DNA of 64,000 nt. Origin: Actinomadura cremea (lineage in GTDB: Bacteria > Actinomycetota > Actinomycetes > Streptosporangiales > Streptosporangiaceae). The notes under the pieces are model-generated. The model was not told the DNA's origin. It was given only the letters and a program-made list of their open reading frames with translations, and did no database searches. Location of the stretch: the NCBI RefSeq assembly GCF_014648495.1, contig NZ_BMRF01000029.1, forward strand, positions 24,220 through 88,219, read 5' to 3'. The translations under genes were made by a program, and so were the position numbers. Below, in pieces: positions 1-7,361 of the stretch; within the stretch, counting starts at the first letter, position 1; each line of letters starts with the position of its first letter.

Positions 1-563
1 ACATCGTCGCCGAGCTCGTGGCCGCGCACGGCCGGGGCGACGACGTCGCGCGGCTGCACTCGGGCGATCCGTCGGTGTTCAGCGCGATGGCCGAGCAGAT
101 GCGGCGGCTCGACGCGGCGGGCGTCCCCTACGACGTGACGCCGGGGGTGCCGGCGTTCGCGGCGGCGGCCGCCGCGCTGGGCCGGGAGCTGACGGTGCCG
201 GAGGTCGCGCAGACGGTCGTGCTGACGCGCACGTCGGCGCGGGCGACGCCGATGCCGCCGGGCGAGGACCTGGCGACGCTCGGCCGGAGCCGGGCGACGA
301 TGGTCCTGCATCTGGCGGTGCAGCGGATCGACGCCGTGGTGGAGGAGCTGCTCCCGAACTACGGCGGCGACTGCCCGGTCGCGGTGGTGGCGCGGGCGTC
401 GCGGGAGGACGAGCTGGTCCTGCGGGGCACGCTGTCCGACATCGCCGGGAAGGTGCGGGAGGCGGGGGTGCGGCGGACGGCGGTGATCATCGTCGGGTCG
501 GTGCTGGGCGCGGAGCGGTTCGCCGACAGCCACCTGTACTCGGCGGACCGCTGCCGGAACTAG
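1..563 (+). CDS. cobM: Precorrin-4 C11-methyltransferase, 5' end outside window
   Basis: Transfers a methyl group from S-adenosylmethionine to C11 of precorrin-4 in the corrin ring of cobalamin. About 187 C-terminal residues are visible and the reading frame runs in from the left edge. Family marks are the TPGVPAF loop, the RTSARATPMP stretch typical of CobM, the methyl-donor-side segment with NYGGDCPVAVV, and the C-terminal VGSVLGAERFADSHLYS. The stop codon overlaps the stop of the convergent cbiD gene by four bases (CTAG). Upstream neighbours, probably other cob genes such as cobL, are not visible. The family call is firm; only the start is unknown. Confidence 0.93.
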   Translation, partial: IVAELVAAHGRGDDVARLHSGDPSVFSAMAEQMRRLDAAGVPYDVTPGVPAFAAAAAALGRELTVPEVAQTVVLTRTSARATPMPPGEDLATLGRSRATMVLHLAVQRIDAVVEELLPNYGGDCPVAVVARASREDELVLRGTLSDIAGKVREAGVRRTAVIIVGSVLGAERFADSHLYSADRCRN

Positions 564-1591
564 GCGCGTCCGACGATCGTCCCGCCCCGGTCGATGACGA
601 CGATGTCGACCTCGACGGGGGCGCCGCGCAGGACGTCCAGTGCGGTGGCCCGCGCGCGCTCTGCGACGAGGTCGCCGAGCGGGATCCCTGCCTCCTGGCA
701 GACCTGGAGCGCGTGCAGCGCGGTGTTGCAGCCGCGCACGCGCTCGGCGGTCTCCGGGGCGCCGATCATGGCGGCGAGGACGCCGAAGTCGACCTGCGAG
801 CGCTTGGAGTGCAGGTCGAGGTGCCCGGCGGCGAGCTTGGCGAGCTTGCCGATGCCGCCCGCGATCGTCAGCCGGGGCACCGGGTGCCGCCGCACGTACT
901 TCAGGACGGCCCCGGCGAAGTCCCCCATGTCGAGGAGGGCGTCCTCGGGCAGCCGGTGGAGTTCGGCGACGACCTTCTCGGACGTGCTGCCGGTGGCCCC
1001 GGCGACGTGCGTGCGGCCCATCGCGCGGGCGACGTCCACGCCGCGCCGGATGCTGTCGATCCACGCCGAGCACGAGTACGGGACGACGACGCCGGTCGTG
1101 CCGAGGATGGACAGGCCGCCGACGATGCCGAGGCGCGGGTTCCAGGTGCGGCGGGCGAGTTCCTCGCCGTGGTCGACCGAGATCTCCACGATGACGTCGG
1201 CGTCGCCGAGGACGTCGCGCATCATGCGGCGCGGCACCGGGTTGATCGCCGGTTCGCCGACGTCCAGCGGGAGGCCGGGCCGGGTGACGGTGCCGACCCC
1301 CGGGCCCGCGCGGAACGTCACGCCGGTGCCGAGCTCCCCCGGACGGACGGTCGAGCGGACGAGCGCGCCGTGCGTGACGTCGGGGTCGTCGCCGGCGTCC
1401 TTGACGATCCCGGCGGTGGCGCAGCCGTCGCCGAACCCCTCGACGGCGAGGGCGAACGCGGGCCGCTGCCCCTTCGGGAGGATGATCTCGACGGGGTCGG
1501 GGAACTCGCCGGTGCGCAGCGCGGTGTGGGCGGCCTTGGTGGCGGCCGTCGCGCACGCCCCGGTCGTCCACCCGTACCGCAGTTCGCTCAT
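560..1591 (-). CDS. cbiD: Cobalt-precorrin-5B C1-methyltransferase
   Basis: 343 residues, a normal CbiD length. It methylates C1 and, with loss of the C20 fragment, advances the ring-contracted corrinoid. The N terminus has the RYGWTTGACATAATKAA signature, and GGLSILGTTGVVVPYS is the usual central motif. The ATG is preceded by a GGGGGA ribosome-binding site. CbiD belongs to the classic oxygen-independent route, yet the neighbours cobG and cobN are from the oxygen-dependent route; the CobF that would replace it is not seen here. Only 11 bases separate its start from the divergent cobK start, so its promoter should lie inside cobK. Confidence 0.93.
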   Translation of the reverse strand: MSELRYGWTTGACATAATKAAHTALRTGEFPDPVEIILPKGQRPAFALAVEGFGDGCATAGIVKDAGDDPDVTHGALVRSTVRPGELGTGVTFRAGPGVGTVTRPGLPLDVGEPAINPVPRRMMRDVLGDADVIVEISVDHGEELARRTWNPRLGIVGGLSILGTTGVVVPYSCSAWIDSIRRGVDVARAMGRTHVAGATGSTSEKVVAELHRLPEDALLDMGDFAGAVLKYVRRHPVPRLTIAGGIGKLAKLAAGHLDLHSKRSQVDFGVLAAMIGAPETAERVRGCNTALHALQVCQEAGIPLGDLVAERARATALDVLRGAPVEVDIVVIDRGGTIVGRA

Positions 1592-1602
1592 AGCATTCCC
1601 CC

Positions 1603-2355
1603 GTGACGATTTCTCCAGTGACCAGGCGAGTGCTGCTGCTCGGGGGCACCGGGGAGGCGCGGCTGCTGGCCGGGCGGCTCGACGGGGACCCGGCGGTCGA
1701 GGTGATCAGCTCGCTGGCGGGCCGGACCGCCGCCCCGCGGGCCCTTCCCGGACGGGTCCGGGTGGGCGGGTTCGGCGGCGCGGACGGGCTCGCGGCGTGG
1801 CTGCGGGACGAGCGCGTCGACGCGGTCGTGGACGCGACGCATCCGTTCGCCGCGCGGATGAGCGGCAACGCCGTCCGGGCCTGCGAGAGCGCCGGGGTGC
1901 CGCTGCTGGTGCTGCGCCGTCCGGGCTGGTCGCCGGGGCCGGGCGACGACTGGCGGCGCGTCCCGTCCCTGGCGGCCGCCGCCGCGGACCTCCCCGGCGA
2001 GCGGGTGTTCCTGACGACCGGGCGCACCGGCCTCGCGGCGTTCGCCGGGGACGGTCGCCGCCGGTACGTCGTCCGGTCCGTGGACCCGCCCGAACCGCCG
2101 CTGCCGTCCCGGACCGCGGTCGTCCTGGCGCGCGGCCCGTTCACCGTCGAGGACGAGACGGCGCTGATGCGCGAGCACCGCGTCGACGTGCTCGTCACCA
2201 AGGACAGCGGCGGCGCGATGACGTCCGCCAAGCTGACCGCCGCCCGCGACTTGGGCGTGCCGGTCGTGATGGTCGACCGGCCGCCCGTCCCGGACGGCGT
2301 CCCCGTCGCGGCGACGGTCGGGGACGCGGCGGCGTGGCTCGCTCATGCCGGGTAG
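1603..2355 (+). CDS. cobK: Precorrin-6A reductase
   Basis: 250 residues from GTG 1603. Reduces the macrocycle of precorrin-6A with NAD(P)H. Visible motifs: N-terminal nucleotide-binding LLLGGTGEARLLA, the DATHPFAARMS motif near residue 85, and VTKDSGGAMT near residue 206. No convincing ribosome-binding site precedes the GTG; a second in-frame GTG at 1618 sits right before the conserved RRVLLLGGTG, so the true start may be internal or the message leaderless. Divergent from cbiD with an 11-base gap, and its last 13 bases overlap the end of the convergent cobIJ gene. Confidence 0.92.
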   Translation: MTISPVTRRVLLLGGTGEARLLAGRLDGDPAVEVISSLAGRTAAPRALPGRVRVGGFGGADGLAAWLRDERVDAVVDATHPFAARMSGNAVRACESAGVPLLVLRRPGWSPGPGDDWRRVPSLAAAAADLPGERVFLTTGRTGLAAFAGDGRRRYVVRSVDPPEPPLPSRTAVVLARGPFTVEDETALMREHRVDVLVTKDSGGAMTSAKLTAARDLGVPVVMVDRPPVPDGVPVAATVGDAAAWLAHAG

Positions 2356-3845
2356 CGGCGGGGCGTGAAGACGGCGGCGCCGTCGCCGCGTTCGGCGACG
2401 CGGGTCTGCGACGAGCCGACGAGCAGGAGGCAGCGCATGTCGACGCCCGTTCCGTCGAGCTCGGCGAGGCGGATCACGCGGACGCTCTCCTCCGGCCCGC
2501 CGACGTCGCGGCCGATGACGACCGGGGTGCCGGGGTCGCGGTGCGCCAGCAGGACGTCGCGGGCCCGGCCGACCTGCTCGGTGCGGGTCCGCGACGCCGG
2601 GTTGTAGATCGCGATCGCGAGGTCGGCGGCGGCGACGGCCGCGAGCCGCCGCTCGATGACGTCCCACGGCTTGAGCCGGTCCGACAGGGAGAGCACGCAG
2701 TAGTCGTGGCCGAGCGGCGCGCCGATCCGGGACGCGACGGCGTTCGCCGCGGTCAGGCCGGGCAGCACCCGCACCGGGACGTCCTTCCAGCGGTCCTGCG
2801 CGGCGACCTCCAGGACCGCGGCGGCCATCGCGAACACGCCCGGGTCGCCGGACGACACGACCGCGACGCGCCGTCCCCGCTCGGCCAGCGCGAGCGCGAA
2901 CTCGGCCCGCTCGGACTCCACCCGGTTGTCGGACGCGTGCCGCTCCTGCCGGGGGTTGGCGGGCACGCGGGCCAGGTAGGGGGCGTAGCCGACGAGGTCG
3001 TCGGCGGCGGCCAGCGCGGCCTGCGCCTCGGGGGTGAGCCAGTCGCGCCCCGCCGGGCCGAGCCCGACGACCGTGACCTCGCCGGGCCCGCCGTCGCCGG
3101 GCGTCCGGGGCGCGGGCAGCTCGCGGCGGGGCCGCTCGTGCACCCGGGACGGCAGCAGCGCGAGCGAGAAGTACGGGACGGTCTCCGGGGCGACGTCGGC
3201 GAGCGGCATCGTCCGCTGCCCGCCGGTCGTGGCGCGCTCGACGTACCAGGCGTCGTCCAGGCGCCCGGCCTCCTCGACGGCGCCGCGGACGCCCCCGAAC
3301 GTGCGGCCGAGCTTGAGGACGGCCGCGGAGTCGGTGGCCGCGAGGCGGCGCGCGAGATCGTCCGGCGGGAGCGTCCCCGGCAGCACGGTCAGCACCTCGT
3401 CGCGCTCCACCAGCGGGCGCCCGAGTTCGGCCGACGCCGCGCTCACCGACGTCACGCCCGGCACGGCCGTCGCCGGGTAGCGGCCGGACAGCCGCTTGTG
3501 CAGGTGCATGTAGGAGCCGTAGAAGAACGGGTCGCCCGCGCAGAGCACGACGACGTCGCGCCCGGCGTCCAGGTGCTCGGCGAGGCGGGCGGCGCACCGC
3601 TCGTAGAACTCGTCGAGGACCCGCTGGTAGTCGTCGGTCTCCTCGGTGGTGACCGGGTAGACGAGCGCCTCCTCGATCTGCCCGTCCCGCAGGTGCGGTT
3701 CGGCGATCCGGCGCGCGACGCTGCGCCCGTGCCGGGCCGCGTGGTGGACGATGACGTCGGCGGCCTCGATCAGCCGGACGGCCTTCACCGTGATCAGCTC
3801 CGGGTCGCCGGGCCCCAGCCCGACCCCGTACAGGTGTCCGGTCAT
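2343..3845 (-). CDS. cobIJ: Fused precorrin-2 C20-methyltransferase / precorrin-3B C17-methyltransferase
   Basis: 500 residues made of two tetrapyrrole methylase domains. Residues about 1-240 are CobI (YGVGLGPGDPELITVKA at the N terminus, then LCAGDPFFYGSYMHL); residues about 250-500 are CobJ (VTVVGLGPAGRDWLTPEA, then SSGDPGVFAMAAAVLE and IYNPASRTR). The fusion is the usual actinobacterial arrangement, also found in Mycobacterium tuberculosis. ATG at 3845 shares one base with the cobH stop (TGATG), so the two are translationally coupled. The 3' end overlaps convergent cobK by 13 bases. Confidence 0.95.
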   Translation of the reverse strand: MTGHLYGVGLGPGDPELITVKAVRLIEAADVIVHHAARHGRSVARRIAEPHLRDGQIEEALVYPVTTEETDDYQRVLDEFYERCAARLAEHLDAGRDVVVLCAGDPFFYGSYMHLHKRLSGRYPATAVPGVTSVSAASAELGRPLVERDEVLTVLPGTLPPDDLARRLAATDSAAVLKLGRTFGGVRGAVEEAGRLDDAWYVERATTGGQRTMPLADVAPETVPYFSLALLPSRVHERPRRELPAPRTPGDGGPGEVTVVGLGPAGRDWLTPEAQAALAAADDLVGYAPYLARVPANPRQERHASDNRVESERAEFALALAERGRRVAVVSSGDPGVFAMAAAVLEVAAQDRWKDVPVRVLPGLTAANAVASRIGAPLGHDYCVLSLSDRLKPWDVIERRLAAVAAADLAIAIYNPASRTRTEQVGRARDVLLAHRDPGTPVVIGRDVGGPEESVRVIRLAELDGTGVDMRCLLLVGSSQTRVAERGDGAAVFTPRRYPA

Positions 3846-4465
3846 CACTCTTCCTCGCTGGCGATGGCGTTGATCGCGGCGGCGGTCATGGCGCTGCCGC
3901 CGCGCCGCCCGCGCACGACCAGGTGGGGCAGGCCGGACGCGGCGAGCGCCTCCTTCGACTCGGCCGCGCCGATGAACCCGACCGGGACGCCCAGGATCGC
4001 GGCGGGACGTCCCGCGCCCGCGCCGATCATCTCCAGCAGGCGGAACAGCGCCGTGGGGGCGTTGCCGATCGCGACGACGGAGCCGTCGAGGCGGTCGCGC
4101 CACAGCTCCAGCGCGGCGGCGCTGCGGGTGGTGCCGAGGTCGGCCGCCAGGCCGGGGACCGCCGGGTCGCCGAGCGTGCAGACGACGTCGTTGTCGGCGG
4201 GCAGCCGCGTGCGGGTGACGCCGGACGCCACCATCCGCGCGTCGCACAGGATCGGCCGTCCGTCCAGCAGCGCGGCGCGGGCGGCCGCGACCACGCCCGG
4301 CGACCAGGCCAGGTCGCGGACCAGGTCGGTCATCCCGCACGCGTGGATCATGCGGACGGCGACCCGGGCGACGTCCGCCGGCAGGCCCGACAGGTCCGCC
4401 TCCGCCCTGATGGTCGCGAACGACCGCCGGTAGATCTCCGCGCCGTCGCGGACGTAGTCGATCAC
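3845..4465 (-). CDS. cobH: Precorrin-8X methylmutase
   Basis: 206 residues from GTG 4465, a standard CobH length. Moves the C11 methyl group to C12, turning precorrin-8X into hydrogenobyrinic acid. Recognisable segments are [20 protein letters not shown], the catalytic-histidine region [12 protein letters not shown], then [14 protein letters not shown] and [12 protein letters not shown] followed by the conserved [14 protein letters not shown]. The GTG overlaps the cobG stop in a GTGA, and its own stop overlaps the cobIJ start, so cobG-cobH-cobIJ is one coupled operon with the same order as in mycobacteria. Confidence 0.95.
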   Translation of the reverse strand: MIDYVRDGAEIYRRSFATIRAEADLSGLPADVARVAVRMIHACGMTDLVRDLAWSPGVVAAARAALLDGRPILCDARMVASGVTRTRLPADNDVVCTLGDPAVPGLAADLGTTRSAAALELWRDRLDGSVVAIGNAPTALFRLLEMIGAGAGRPAAILGVPVGFIGAAESKEALAASGLPHLVVRGRRGGSAMTAAAINAIASEEE

Positions 4466-5787
4466 TCGCTCCTCCGTGTTCCGGCGACGGCGGCCGCCGC
4501 CGCCGTCGGGTCGTGGGGCCGGGCGCGGACCTCGTCGCCGAGCCGCACCTCGTAGCCCCGGGGGGTGGCCACGACCGCGACGTGCCGGTCGGGCGGGTGC
4601 CCGCACCGCCGCTCGCAGCCGGACCAGTGCACCGGCAGGCCGTCCGCTCCCCCGCGCGGGCCCGCCGCCCGCACGGCCGCGGCCGCGTCCGCGCGGACGT
4701 CGGTCAGCGACTTCGCGCAGCCGGGACGGCCCGCGCACGCGGTGAGCCCCGCCCAGTCCGCCGCCGTGACCAGGCCAGGAAAGTGTGGCATGTCCGTGAG
4801 GTCGGGGATCACGACGCCCCGCCACGGAGTGACGATGATCTCTCCGGCGGCGCGCAGCGGGGCGGGGTCGAGCCGTCCGAGCGGGACGAGCGCGGAGAAC
4901 GCGCGGCGCCCGTCCCGCTGGGCGATCGCCCCGAGCGGCGTCCGCCGCGGGACCGCCGGGACGGGCACCGGTTCGGCGCGGCGGCGACCGGGCGCGATGG
5001 CGTCGACGAGTTCGGCGACGCGCCCGGTCGGGTGCGCCGCGGCCGGACCCGCGGCGGGCACGCCGCCCGGCGACCGGCCACGGCTCGGCGCACCGCCCGG
5101 TTCCGCGGCGACGCCCGGCGACGGGCCGGTCTCGGGGACGTCCCCGTGCGGGGGCCGGGTGGACAATTCGGATATGCGCCATTCGGTGGTGCGGACGGCG
5201 AGGAAGGCGCGGGCGGCGTCGAGGGCGAGCGCGACGCCGTCGTCCGGGCGCGCGCGCAGGCCGGTGTCGGTTCCGGCCAGGACGAGCGCGAGTTCGTCCG
5301 GTGCGAGCGCGTAGAGGCCGATGTCGCTCCGCATGGCGATGACGTCGCCGCGGCCGTCGTCGAGGGCGAACAGGAACCGGCCGGACAGCGCGGCGAGGGC
5401 CGGGTCCGCGCAGAGGGCGGTGTCGAGGGCGGCGGCGAGCGGACGGACGTCGAGGCGCCCGGCCCCGTCCCGTCCGGACAGGACGCTCGCGGCGATGTTC
5501 CGCACGCGTTCGTGCGTCATCGAGGGCAGCAGCCCGGCGGCGCGGAGCCGGTCGCCCAGTTCGGCCTCCGCCCCGTCGGGGAGCCCCCTGAGCTGGAGGT
5601 TCGCGCGGGAGGTGAGCTCCAGGAAGCCGTCGCCGAGGTCGGCGGCGGCGTCGGCGAGCGCGGCGGTCTGCGCGCGCGTCAGGATCCCGCCGGGGAGCCG
5701 GACCCGCGCGAGTCCCCCGTCGGCCGCCGCGTGGACCCGGAGGGCGCCCGGACAGCGGTCCGGGCCTGATCGCAGTGGTGAGGGCAC
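4462..5787 (-). CDS. cobG: Precorrin-3B synthase
   Basis: 441 residues from GTG 5787. An oxygen-dependent monooxygenase related to nitrite/sulfite reductases that makes precorrin-3B before ring contraction. Two ferredoxin-like half domains are visible (residues about 1-160 and 230-300), then an Fe4S4-binding set: Cys351 and Cys357 (CAGRPGC) with Cys391 and Cys395 (CERRC). A low-complexity proline/glycine linker near residues 165-215 joins the halves. First gene of the cobG-cobH-cobIJ operon. Only 44 bases separate it from the GH43 stop, leaving no room for a B12 riboswitch; a CATAGGAT sequence in the gap may be a minus-10 element. Confidence 0.93.
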   Translation of the reverse strand: MPSPLRSGPDRCPGALRVHAAADGGLARVRLPGGILTRAQTAALADAAADLGDGFLELTSRANLQLRGLPDGAEAELGDRLRAAGLLPSMTHERVRNIAASVLSGRDGAGRLDVRPLAAALDTALCADPALAALSGRFLFALDDGRGDVIAMRSDIGLYALAPDELALVLAGTDTGLRARPDDGVALALDAARAFLAVRTTEWRISELSTRPPHGDVPETGPSPGVAAEPGGAPSRGRSPGGVPAAGPAAAHPTGRVAELVDAIAPGRRRAEPVPVPAVPRRTPLGAIAQRDGRRAFSALVPLGRLDPAPLRAAGEIIVTPWRGVVIPDLTDMPHFPGLVTAADWAGLTACAGRPGCAKSLTDVRADAAAAVRAAGPRGGADGLPVHWSGCERRCGHPPDRHVAVVATPRGYEVRLGDEVRARPHDPTAAAAAVAGTRRSE

Positions 5788-5831
5788 GGCACGGATCCTA
5801 TGGAGCCCGCCGCCCCGCGCCGACTCGCCCC

Positions 5832-7361
5832 CTATGCCGGTCCGGGGAGCGGACGGTACTCGAACCAGTCGAAGTCGGCGTGGTTCCGGCTCGCCCGCCC
5901 GTTCGCGGTCGCGTAGAGGCCGATGTAGACCCCGGTGAAGCCGCCCGCGACCTGGCTGCTCAGCATGTCGCCGTCCACCGGTGCGCCGAGCGGGACGAGC
6001 GGCCCCGGCTCCACGGCGTACAGCGCCCGGTACCAGCGGCCGTGCCCCTCGAAACCGAGCCGTGCCCGCGCCGCCGCGGGCGCCTCGGCCAGGACCGTCT
6101 CGAGCCCCTGCTCCCGTTTGAGGAGGCGCAGCCCTCGGGCGGTCGAGACCAGCAGGACGTGGAAATCGCCGTTCTGCACGAGGGCGATGCCCGCCTGCTC
6201 GTCGTCGCGCGGCGCGAACTCCAGCGCGGTGAACGCGGCGAAGTCGGAATGCCGCTGCCCGCGTCCGAGGAACGACGGGTTCGCCACACCGGCGAGGGTC
6301 TCCGGCCGGACCCGCAGCCGCAGCCGCCCGGGACGTTCGGTGAGGCTCCACCACCGCTCCCGCGGCGGGCGGAGCGTGCTCCACTCCGGTGCCGGTTCGG
6401 GCGCGTCGAAATGGTCGCAGGCGGGTTCGGCCGGCCAGGGCGCCGGCGGGAGCGACGGCGCCGCCCGGTCCTGCTCGACCGGGTCGGCGACGGGCCAGCC
6501 GTCCTCCCAGCGCACCCGCGTCAGGAACGTCTCCCGGCCGAGGACGCAGCGGTCGGCGTGGTGCGGCCGCATCGCCAGCAGCGCCATCCACCACTCGCCG
6601 TCCGGGGTCTCCACCAGGTCGCCGTGCCCGGTCCCGACGATGGGGTGGCCGAGGCCGAGGTGCCGGTGCGTCAGCACCGGGTTGCGGGGGTTGCCCTCGT
6701 ACGGGCCGGTGACGGCGTCGGCGCGCGCGGTCATCACCGCGTGGTCGAGGGCGGTTCCCCCCTCGGCCGTCACGAGGTGGTAGCGCCCGCCGACCTTGTA
6801 GAGATGGGACCCCTCGGTCCAGATGGCGCCCTTGACCGCCCCGTCCCAGATGACGTGTTCCTCGCCGACCAGGGCCGGGACGGACGGATCGTACTCGCGC
6901 AGCCAGATCTCGGTGTGCCCGTCGTAGCGCCCGGTGAGCCGGGTGCCGGTACACCAGGCCCGGCCGTCGTCGTCGAAGAACAGCGACGGGTCGATGCCCT
7001 CGCCGTCCAGCCGGTGCGCGTCCGACCAGGGGCCGGCCGGGTCGTCGGCGGTCAGCGCGAAGTGCCCCGACCACTCGGCGCCGTCCACGAGCGTGCAGAC
7101 CAGGTGGAAGCGGCCGCCGTGGTGGCGCAGGGTCGGCGCGTACAGGCCGCCGGACGCGGGGACGCCGTCCAGCGGGAGCTGGTCCGGACGGTCCACGGCG
7201 TGCCCGATGCAGCGCCAGTGGACCAGGTCGCGGCTGTGGAACACCGGCAGCCCGGGAAACCACTCGAACGTGGACGTCACCAGGTAGAAGTCGTCGCCCA
7301 CCCGGCAGATCGAGGGATCGGGACGGCAGCCCGGCAGGATCGGGTTGCGGAAGCGGTTCAC
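5832..7361 (-). CDS. Glycoside hydrolase family 43 (beta-xylosidase / arabinofuranosidase type)
   Basis: 509 residues from GTG 7361, which overlaps the upstream GH3 stop (GTGA). Residues about 1-300 form a five-bladed beta-propeller. The inverting catalytic set can be placed: general base Asp15 in CRPDPSI, pKa-modulating Asp124 in GIDPSLF, and general acid Glu183 in WTEGSHLY. Residues about 310-505 look like the C-terminal beta-sandwich common in XynB-type enzymes. No signal peptide is visible, so it probably acts on imported xylo-oligosaccharides in the cytoplasm. Xylosidase versus arabinofuranosidase activity cannot be settled from sequence. Confidence 0.9.
   Translation of the reverse strand: MNRFRNPILPGCRPDPSICRVGDDFYLVTSTFEWFPGLPVFHSRDLVHWRCIGHAVDRPDQLPLDGVPASGGLYAPTLRHHGGRFHLVCTLVDGAEWSGHFALTADDPAGPWSDAHRLDGEGIDPSLFFDDDGRAWCTGTRLTGRYDGHTEIWLREYDPSVPALVGEEHVIWDGAVKGAIWTEGSHLYKVGGRYHLVTAEGGTALDHAVMTARADAVTGPYEGNPRNPVLTHRHLGLGHPIVGTGHGDLVETPDGEWWMALLAMRPHHADRCVLGRETFLTRVRWEDGWPVADPVEQDRAAPSLPPAPWPAEPACDHFDAPEPAPEWSTLRPPRERWWSLTERPGRLRLRVRPETLAGVANPSFLGRGQRHSDFAAFTALEFAPRDDEQAGIALVQNGDFHVLLVSTARGLRLLKREQGLETVLAEAPAAARARLGFEGHGRWYRALYAVEPGPLVPLGAPVDGDMLSSQVAGGFTGVYIGLYATANGRASRNHADFDWFEYRPLPGPA

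Noticed and set aside
594-4433. A plus-strand open frame of 1279 codons opposite the cob genes
   Set aside because: It is antisense to cbiD, cobIJ and cobH, all with clear family motifs, and its composition is arginine/proline/alanine-rich. High G+C content opens such frames by chance.
4462-4600. A second B12 riboswitch for the cobG operon
   Set aside because: The sequence upstream of cobG lacks the B12 box and only 44 bases of non-coding DNA are present there.
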